From the NCBI RefSeq assembly GCF_016864375.1, contig NZ_CP069354.1, positions 4,981,501 to 5,045,500 on the forward strand: 64,000 bases of DNA. The letters run 5' to 3'. The translations under genes were made by a program, and so were the position numbers. Position 1 is the first letter of the stretch. Each line of letters opens with the position of its first letter. Below the pieces are notes generated by a model. It saw nothing but the letters and a program-made list of their open reading frames with translations. It ran no database searches and was not told the origin of the DNA. The DNA is from Microvirga sp. VF16. GTDB taxonomy: Bacteria > Pseudomonadota > Alphaproteobacteria > Rhizobiales > Beijerinckiaceae. Positions 58,458-64,000 of the stretch are shown here, piece after piece.

Positions 58458-59492
58458 TCAGGTGAAGCTCAACTGGATCTTCATCGACCGGCTGCGATCG
58501 CCGGCCGCCTCGAAGGCCGCCACCGCATCGGCGATCGGAAAGATCCCGCTCATCAACGGCTTCAAATCGACGCGCCGCGCGTTGATGAGGTCGACCGCGA
58601 GCGCGAACTCGTCGTGGAAGCGGAACGTCCCCTTCATCTCGATCTCTTTCGCCACCACCAGGTTCTGCGGGATCGACACGTCGCCGCCGAGCCCGAGCTG
58701 CACCAGCACCGCGCGCGGCTTCAGCACCTCCAGGCCGGAGCGCACGGCGCTCCCATTGCCCGAGGCCTCGAACTGGACGTCGAAGGTGCCCTTGTTGGCG
58801 GCATAGGCCGACAGTGCTTCCGGATCGGTCGCCACATTGATCGTCCGGTCGGCGCCGACAGCCCGCGCCTTCTCGAGCACCGCATCCATGACATCGGTGG
58901 CGACGATCTCCCGCGCCCCATGCGCCCGCGCGACGATGATGGCGAGCGCTCCGATCGGGCCGCAGCCGGTGACCAGAACCCGCTTGCCCAGGAGCGAGCC
59001 GGCCCGGTTGACCGCATGCAGCGTCACCGCCAGCGGTTCGGCCAACGCCGCCTCGTTGATCGAGACCCCCTCGGCCACCTTGTGGCATTGCCAGTGCTCG
59101 GCCACCAGACGCTGCCGGAAGGCGCCCTGGATGTGCGGCATCGGCATGGCGCTGCCATAGAAGCGCATGTTCAGGCACTGGTTCTGCTGGCCCTTGAGGC
59201 AATACTCGCAGTGCTGGCAGGGCCGGCTCGGCGAGACCGCGACCCGGTCTCCGATGGCAAGACCCGAGACGCCCTCACCGAGGGAGCGGATCGTGCCGGC
59301 CACCTCGTGTCCCAGGATCATCGGCTCGCGCACGCGCACCGTGCCGAAGCCGCCATGGTTGTAGTAGTGCAGGTCGGAGCCGCAGATGCCGCCGGCCTCG
59401 ATGGCGATCTCGACCTGCCCCGGCCCGGGCGCCTCCGGCGCGCGCTCCTCGATGCGCAGGTCCTTGGCGGCATGAATGACGACGGCTTTCAT
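58458..59492 (-). CDS. idnD: L-idonate 5-dehydrogenase (zinc MDR family)
   Basis: The 344-aa medium-chain dehydrogenase has the catalytic zinc site GICGSDLHYYNHGGFG and GHEVAG, the structural zinc site PCQHCEYCLKGQQNQCLNMR, and the NAD fold VLVTGCGPIGALAIIVARAH. DLHYYNHGGFG is typical of IdnD, which oxidises L-idonate to 5-ketogluconate with NAD. It is 11 bp downstream of the hydroxyacid dehydrogenase gene, in one operon. Confidence 0.87.
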   Translation of the reverse strand: MKAVVIHAAKDLRIEERAPEAPGPGQVEIAIEAGGICGSDLHYYNHGGFGTVRVREPMILGHEVAGTIRSLGEGVSGLAIGDRVAVSPSRPCQHCEYCLKGQQNQCLNMRFYGSAMPMPHIQGAFRQRLVAEHWQCHKVAEGVSINEAALAEPLAVTLHAVNRAGSLLGKRVLVTGCGPIGALAIIVARAHGAREIVATDVMDAVLEKARAVGADRTINVATDPEALSAYAANKGTFDVQFEASGNGSAVRSGLEVLKPRAVLVQLGLGGDVSIPQNLVVAKEIEMKGTFRFHDEFALAVDLINARRVDLKPLMSGIFPIADAVAAFEAAGDRSRSMKIQLSFT

Positions 59493-59503
59493 GGGGCAAT
59501 CCT

Positions 59504-60445
59504 TCAGATGACGGGCGTGAGCAGCGGCTGACGGGCAAAATGCGCCGCGAGGTTGTCGCGCACGAGCTGGCCCATGGCCTGGCGTGTTTCCACGGTGCCC
59601 GAGGCGTGATGCGGCTGCAGGACGACGTTCTCCAGCGTCAGGAAGCGCTCGTCGATGGCCGGCTCGTTCCAGAACACATCGAGGCCGGCGCCCTTGATGA
59701 CGTTGCGCTCGAGCGCATCGAGCAGGGCGGCCTCATCGACGGTCGAGCCGCGTGAGACGTTGATCAGGATGCCATCGCGCCCCAACGCCTGCAGGATATC
59801 GGCGGTGATGATCTTTTGCGTGCTGGCACCGCCCGCCAGGGTGACGATCAGGAACTCGGACTGCTCGGCCAGGACAACCAAATCAGGCACGAAGGTATAC
59901 GGCAGGTCGGATCGCTGGGCGACGTCGCAATAGGCGATCGGACAATCGAACGCGGTCAGGCGCTTGGCGACCTCGACGCCGATGCGGCCCATGCCGACGA
60001 TGCCCACATTCTTGCCGTGGACGCGGGTGACGAGATGCATGTTGGCGTTGCGCCAGCGTCCGTCCCGGACATAAGCGTCGGCCTGCGGGATCTGGCGGGC
60101 CACCGCCAGCAGCAGCCCGACGCCGATATCGGCCACGTCGGCGGTCAGGACGTTGGGCGTGTTGGTGACGCGGATGCCGTTCGCCCTGGCGTGCGACAGG
60201 TCGATGGCATCGGTGCCGACGCCATAGCAGGCGACGATCTCGAGCCGCGGCAGTGCCGTCATGAGTTCGGCCGAGGCGCCGATCTCGCCGCGGGTGGCGA
60301 TGGCCCTGACGTTGGCGCCGACATCCTTGAGAAAGGCCGCCCGGTCGGCCGCCTCCCAGAGCCTGTGCACCGTGTAGGTGTTCTCGAGGCCGTCCAGGTC
60401 CCAGGCCGGATACGGCCCCATCAGCAGGATCTCGGGCTTGGTCAT
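59504..60445 (-). CDS. D-2-hydroxyacid dehydrogenase (GhrB-like)
   Basis: The 313-aa protein of the 2-Hacid_dh family has CYGVGTDAIDLSHARANGIR, GKNVGIVGMGRIGVEVAKRL (Rossmann), LINVSRGSTVDEAAL, and the catalytic Arg/Glu/His in NVSRG, LDVFWNEP and LQPHHASGT. It likely reduces glyoxylate, hydroxypyruvate or 2-ketogluconate with NADPH. Context with idonate and ketogluconate enzymes favours a 2-ketogluconate reductase role (inference). Confidence 0.87.
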   Translation of the reverse strand: MTKPEILLMGPYPAWDLDGLENTYTVHRLWEAADRAAFLKDVGANVRAIATRGEIGASAELMTALPRLEIVACYGVGTDAIDLSHARANGIRVTNTPNVLTADVADIGVGLLLAVARQIPQADAYVRDGRWRNANMHLVTRVHGKNVGIVGMGRIGVEVAKRLTAFDCPIAYCDVAQRSDLPYTFVPDLVVLAEQSEFLIVTLAGGASTQKIITADILQALGRDGILINVSRGSTVDEAALLDALERNVIKGAGLDVFWNEPAIDERFLTLENVVLQPHHASGTVETRQAMGQLVRDNLAAHFARQPLLTPVI

Positions 60446-60567
60446 GGTGAGCGTTCTCCCAGGTCGGCTTTTTGGCGGGCTGCGGCGTGCTTCAGGCGCA
60501 GCCGCGATCGTTGATCGGACGGGGATCTGGGCCCGTCATGACGGTAAGCATGGAGCGGGTCGTCGCG

Positions 60568-61332
60568 TCACAGGCAGGTGGTGATGCCGCCATCGACGTA
60601 GAGCGTGTGCCCGTTGACGAACGAGGCGGCATCGCTGGCGAGGAACACCGCTGCACCGATCAGTTCGTCCACGTTGCCCCAGCGGGCCGCCGGCGTGCGC
60701 TGCTCGAGCCAGCGCGAGAACTCCGGGTTGTCGACGAGGGCCCGGTTGAGCGGCGTCTTGAAGTAGCCCGGCGCGATGGCGTTGACCTGCAGGCCGTGCC
60801 TGGCCCAGTCCGCGCACATGCCGCGGGTCAGGTTCTTCACCGCCCCCTTGGTCGCCGTATACGGCGCGATCCCGGGCCGGGCGAGCTCGCTCTGCACCGA
60901 GGCGATGTTGATGATCTTGCCGCGCCCGCGGGCGATCATGGGCCGGGCGACCGCCTGGCCGACATAGAACACGCTGGAGATGTTGGTGGCGAGCAGCTGC
61001 TCCCAGCGCTCGACGGGAAAGTCCTCGAGCGGGGTGCGGAACTGCATGCCGGCGTTGTTGATCAGGATGTCGATCGGGCCCTCGTCTTCGATGGCCGCGA
61101 TCCCGTCCCGGACCGCTTCTGCCGAGGTCACGTCGAAGATCGCCGTCGAGACCGTGTGGCCCGCCGCCGCCAGGTCGGCGGCCGCGGCCTCGATCTTGCC
61201 CGGGTCGCGGCCGTTGAGAACCACCGCCGCGCCGTGCTCCGCCAAGCCCCTGGCCAACGCAAAGCCAATGCCCTGCGACGAGCCCGTCACAACCGCACGC
61301 CGCCCGGAAAGAGAAAACAACGAAGACACCAT
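60568..61332 (-). CDS. idnO: SDR oxidoreductase, gluconate 5-dehydrogenase-like
   Basis: The 254-aa classical SDR has TGSSQGIGFALARGLAEHG (cofactor site), NNAGMQF, Ser/Tyr/Lys in IASVQSELARPGIAPYTATK and NAIAPGYFKTPLN, and VNGHTLYVDGG at the end. FRTPLEDFP and VQSELARP fit IdnO, which interconverts 5-ketogluconate and gluconate with NADP(H). ATG 61332 after GAGAAGG is chosen. It is the first gene of the apparent idnO-ghrB-idnD-pntA-pntB operon. Confidence 0.88.
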   Translation of the reverse strand: MVSSLFSLSGRRAVVTGSSQGIGFALARGLAEHGAAVVLNGRDPGKIEAAAADLAAAGHTVSTAIFDVTSAEAVRDGIAAIEDEGPIDILINNAGMQFRTPLEDFPVERWEQLLATNISSVFYVGQAVARPMIARGRGKIINIASVQSELARPGIAPYTATKGAVKNLTRGMCADWARHGLQVNAIAPGYFKTPLNRALVDNPEFSRWLEQRTPAARWGNVDELIGAAVFLASDAASFVNGHTLYVDGGITTCL

Positions 61333-61369
61333 GAAAACCTTCTCAATCATCAAGCGCGATGGAATGTCA

Positions 61370-61464
61370 GATGTAGTTTGTCGTTTATCCCAGCCATTTC
61401 CTCATGGCCGGATGGCTTGCAAAGTTAGGCTCAGAAAACCGGTTCGACAAAGACAACTACAATC
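61370..61464. promoter_or_regulatory. Possible operator pair upstream of idnO
   Basis: GATGTAGTTTGTCGTTT (61370-61386) is the imperfect complement of ACAAAGACAACTACAATC (61447-61464). The two inverted half-elements, ~60 bp apart, lie just upstream of the idn operon and could bind a regulator with DNA looping. No regulator gene is adjacent. Confidence 0.3.
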
Positions 61465-61580
61465 TGTAGCCATAGCTTTTCCTTATGGCACTGTGATCGC
61501 ATGAGTCGGAGGCGGAGTATGCGCCTTCGCTCAAGGGGCGAATGGGGACTCAAGGGCGAAGCGGCATCGCAAAAGCAAAC

Positions 61581-61605
61581 GCCGGCTCGCTTGACGCAAG
61601 CCGGC
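61581..61605 (-). terminator. Terminator after the amino-acid ABC operon
   Basis: GCCGGCT (61581-61587) and AGCCGGC (61599-61605) form a 7-bp GC stem. On the minus strand it is followed by GTTTGCTTTTGC. It lies 37 bp after the stop of the binding-protein gene, the last gene of that unit. Confidence 0.65.
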
Positions 61606-61642
61606 GGGAAGGTTCGCCAAGAGCGAACGGACGTACCAGATT

Positions 61643-62485
61643 TTAGGGAATTGGCTCGAACTTCAGCTCGGTCAGGGGTGTGACCTTGTCGGTCCGCGTC
61701 ATCTTGAACTCAGTGTTTGGCCCGAGCCATTTGTCCCAGGCCGCATTGATTTCACCGGCCTCATCCATTGCTCTGAGGGTTTCGTTGACCTTTGCCAGCA
61801 GGGCAGGCTCGTCCTTCTTCATGCCGATGCCCGTTGGCTGCAAGACCATGGGTTCCTGGATCATCTTCAGCTCAACGCCGCGCGTCTTCGACTCGTTGAC
61901 GAGCTTCGTGATCGTCATGGTATTTGCGACCATGCCGAGCGCCTTGTTCTGTTGAACCGCCATGAACGCTGAGCCCGTGTCCTGGAACGTCAGCGGCTCG
62001 GATCCGTTCATCTTGATGGCGAGCTCAGAGGTTGATCCCTTCGTTGAAGCAAGTCGCTTACCCTTGAAGTCGGCCTTCGACGTTGCCGGATCGCTCGCCT
62101 TCACGGCCAGCATTTCCTTGGCCATATAGTAAGGATCACTATACTGGATCTGTTCAGCGCGGCTTAGGGTGTAAGCGAGGTTCGCAATCGTCAGATCGAC
62201 GCGACCGAGCTTCACCTCCGGCACGCGTGCCTCGACGGACAGCGGCGTAAGCTTTGCCTCGACGCCCCATCGCTTGGCGATCCCCTTGCACAGATCGACA
62301 TCGAAGCCTACCAGCTCGCGCGTCTTCGGATCCGGAGCCGAGAACGGCGGCACGTCCGCATAGGTGCCGCAGCGAAGCTCCTTGCGAACCATGATGTCGG
62401 CAAGCTGATCGGCGCTCGCGGGGGCAATCGCCGCGATGCCGAGCGCAGTGACAGCGAGGCTGAGTTTAAGCAATTTCAGTGACAT
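61643..62485 (-). CDS. Amino-acid ABC transporter substrate-binding protein
   Basis: The 280-aa SBP_bac_3 protein has the signal peptide MSLKLLKLSLAVTALGIAAI with cleavage near ASA-D. The mature fold reads LRCGTYADVPPFSAPDPKTR, LVGFDVDLCKGIAKRWGVEA, LGRVDLTIANLAYTLSRAEQ, DPYYMAKEMLAVKA, MDEAGEINAAWDKWLG. It binds a polar amino acid or derivative in the periplasm; ligand specificity is not readable. It is the last gene of the transporter operon, 35 bp after the ATPase gene. Confidence 0.92.
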   Translation of the reverse strand: MSLKLLKLSLAVTALGIAAIAPASADQLADIMVRKELRCGTYADVPPFSAPDPKTRELVGFDVDLCKGIAKRWGVEAKLTPLSVEARVPEVKLGRVDLTIANLAYTLSRAEQIQYSDPYYMAKEMLAVKASDPATSKADFKGKRLASTKGSTSELAIKMNGSEPLTFQDTGSAFMAVQQNKALGMVANTMTITKLVNESKTRGVELKMIQEPMVLQPTGIGMKKDEPALLAKVNETLRAMDEAGEINAAWDKWLGPNTEFKMTRTDKVTPLTELKFEPIP

Positions 62486-62520
62486 GTCCTTCTCCTCTGG
62501 TTTTATTTTTGGCTGGTCGA

Positions 62521-63288
62521 TCAGTGGCGCAGATCCGATAGGAAGCGCTGCGCCCGAGGGTGCTGAGGCCGCGAGAAAAAGCTCTCGGGATCGGCCTCCT
62601 CAAGAATGCGGCCTCCGTCCATGAACCAGACGCGATCCGCAACTTCACGTGCGAACCCCATCTCGTGAGTGACGCACATCATTGTCATGCCATCCGCCGC
62701 CAGGGCCTTCATCACGGCGAGCACCTCGCCCACCATCTCGGGATCGAGGGCGCTGGTGGGCTCATCGAACAGCATCGCCGGCGGCTCCATGGCGAGCGCC
62801 CGGGCAATGGCGACACGCTGCTGTTGGCCACCGGACAGCTGGCCCGGATAGGAGCCGGCCTTTGCGGCGAGGCCCACGCGATCAAGAAGCTGCATTGCCT
62901 TCTCGCGGGCAACCTCCCGCTTGACGCCGTTCACCGTGACGGGCGACAGAGTGACGTTGTCGAGCGCCGAGAGATGCGGAAAGAGGTTGAAGCTCTGAAA
63001 CACAAATCCGATGCGGCTTCGAAGATGGTTGAGCTCCTTGCTGCGCATCTTGGCATGCACATCCTGGCCGTCGAAGATAATTGAACCGGACTGGATCTCT
63101 TCGAGCCGGTTGACGGTTCTGATCAACGTCGACTTTCCCGAGCCTGACGGCCCGCAGACCACCACGACCTCGCTCCGCGCTACCTCAGCGTTGATGTCGT
63201 CAAGCGCCTGAAAACTCCCGTAATTCTTGCGGACGTTCGAAAAGCGGATCATTGGTGGGCCTCCCGCGGACGGACGCACAGTGCTCAT
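62521..63288 (-). CDS. Amino-acid ABC transporter ATP-binding protein
   Basis: The 255-aa ATPase of the GlnQ/HisP type has Walker A VVCGPSGSGKSTLIRTVNRL, signature GQLSGGQQQRVAIARALAME, Walker B MLFDEPTSALDPEMVGEVL and the H-loop CVTHEMGFAREVADRVWFM. ATG 63288 overlaps the permease stop by ATGA. It powers uptake through the permease encoded upstream. Confidence 0.95.
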   Translation of the reverse strand: MSTVRPSAGGPPMIRFSNVRKNYGSFQALDDINAEVARSEVVVVCGPSGSGKSTLIRTVNRLEEIQSGSIIFDGQDVHAKMRSKELNHLRSRIGFVFQSFNLFPHLSALDNVTLSPVTVNGVKREVAREKAMQLLDRVGLAAKAGSYPGQLSGGQQQRVAIARALAMEPPAMLFDEPTSALDPEMVGEVLAVMKALAADGMTMMCVTHEMGFAREVADRVWFMDGGRILEEADPESFFSRPQHPRAQRFLSDLRH

Positions 63289-64000
63289 GGCTCAGCCGTA
63301 AGTGTTTGAGGTTGCATTGTGACGGGTACCGGACCGGCACTCGTTCCAGCTCGCTTGCGCGCGATGCGTCGCTCCAGAACGGTCGCGGCGTAGGACAGTG
63401 TCCAGCAGACGAGGTAGTATACGATCGCCAGGATGAAGAAGACCTCGAATGGCTTCGTGAGGAGGCGATTGTTGATCTGATTGGCCGCAAAGGTGAGTTC
63501 CGGAACGTTGATCACGTATCCCAGAGTCGTTTCCTTGATCGTCGAGACGAACTGGCTGAGGATGCTGGGCAGCATGTTGTAGAGAGCCTGTGGCAGGATG
63601 ACGTACCACATCGCCCCAAGATAGCTGTGGCCGAGGGCACGCGCCGCATCCATCTGACCGCGGCCAAGGGCGGCAATCCCGGCTCGCACGACCTCGCTCA
63701 GAAACGCGGCCTCATAAAGGACCAGGGTCACGAGCATCGTCACGAACCCGGGTATATTCGCGCCGACAAGCAGTGGAACCATGAAGTAGACCCACAGGAT
63801 CAGCATCAGAAGCGGAACGCCTCGCGCGATATAGACAAGCGCGGTAGACGGCCAGAGCAAGAATGGCGATTGGGACAGCCTGGCGAGTGCAAGCAGCACG
63901 CTGAGCGGGAACGCGAGAGCGATGCTGAGCACGGAAAGGATCAGGGTCGCAGCTAGACCTCCAAGCGGCCCATTAGGGTATTGGCCGATCAGCAGAAGAA
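63285..64000 (-). CDS. Amino-acid ABC transporter permease (5' part beyond window)
   Basis: The frame stays open to the window edge. Its visible start, LLLIGQYPNGPLGGLAATLI, is internal TM sequence, so the true N-terminus is outside. The EAA loop reads EVVRAGIAALGRGQMDAARA then LGHSYLGAMWYVILPQALYN, as in HisM/GlnP permeases. A GTG at 63932 looks like an internal codon rather than the start. It forms the membrane channel of the transporter. Confidence 0.92.
   Translation of the reverse strand, partial: LLLIGQYPNGPLGGLAATLILSVLSIALAFPLSVLLALARLSQSPFLLWPSTALVYIARGVPLLMLILWVYFMVPLLVGANIPGFVTMLVTLVLYEAAFLSEVVRAGIAALGRGQMDAARALGHSYLGAMWYVILPQALYNMLPSILSQFVSTIKETTLGYVINVPELTFAANQINNRLLTKPFEVFFILAIVYYLVCWTLSYAATVLERRIARKRAGTSAGPVPVTMQPQTLTAEP

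Noticed and set aside
56968..58806. 612-codon plus-strand frame opposite pntA and idnD
   Set aside because: It is antisense to two strongly conserved genes, rich in Arg/His/Gly as expected for GC-rich shadow frames, with no domain or ribosome-binding site.
1..64000. CRISPR arrays, rRNA operons and tRNA genes
   Set aside because: No regularly spaced direct repeats and no recognisable rRNA or cloverleaf tRNA sequence were seen by eye; a tRNAscan/Infernal run would settle faint cases.

Overview
The window looks like an alphaproteobacterial replicon of the order Hyphomicrobiales, possibly a Methylobacteriaceae relative such as Microvirga or Methylobacterium. This is inferred from the GC-rich coding, a GapR (DUF2312) protein, a GAAC-N7-GAAC direct-repeat LexA operator beside recA, IS families typical of the group, and many small rhizobial-type orphan proteins. 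IS elements, broken genes and small intergenic repeats suggest an accessory region: a secondary replicon, plasmid or chromosomal island.

Layout. 1-5.0 kb: a truncated Cache-type sensor, an AI-2E-family permease with added C-terminal sensory domains, a two-TM ion channel and a YjzC-like microprotein. 5.1-8.8 kb: three abutting insertion sequences (IS1111-type IS110 family, IS701, IS5). 9-13 kb: a DEDDh exonuclease, gapR, recA with its LexA box, and a truncated UvrD-like helicase joined through a 143-bp IS6-type remnant to a truncated metallo-hydrolase. 13-21 kb: small membrane, periplasmic and stress proteins (universal stress protein, DUF6173, CBS, lipoprotein), several pseudogenes and copies of a ~134-bp inverted-repeat element.

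21.3-37.8 kb: a complete respiratory complex I locus. nuoH, nuoI and a CBS gene lie on the + strand and converge on a minus-strand operon reading nuoJ, nuoK, MrpD-like antiporter 1, an 84-aa membrane protein, a long MrpD/NuoL-like antiporter 2, nuoM, nuoN, then nuoA-B-C-D-E-F-G. There is no ordinary nuoL. Four antiporter-like subunits (nuoM, nuoN and two Mrp-like) replace the usual three, and the long one lacks the conserved TM7 lysine.

38-55 kb: a divergent Memo-family/radical-SAM pair (AmmeMemoRadiSam), GNAT, a DnaJ-like zinc microprotein, cytochrome P450, a site-2 protease with CBS domains, a methyltransferase, two transglutaminase-like proteins, a frameshifted P-loop kinase, a phytoene-desaturase-like oxidoreductase, an RHE_PE00001-like pseudogene and two tandem Cys-containing secreted paralogues. 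55.4-61.3 kb: an apparent operon for L-idonate/5-ketogluconate metabolism (SDR, hydroxyacid dehydrogenase, idonate dehydrogenase) with pntA-pntB transhydrogenase genes, consistent with balancing NADH made by IdnD against NADPH used by the SDR. 61.6-64 kb: a polar amino-acid ABC transporter whose permease runs off the window.

The main unexplained structures are the four-antiporter complex I locus and a family of six clear, plus one degenerate, ~133-148-bp intergenic elements with 24-bp imperfect terminal inverted repeats. The IS1111-type element also carries a ~250-nt non-coding tail that could encode its guide RNA.
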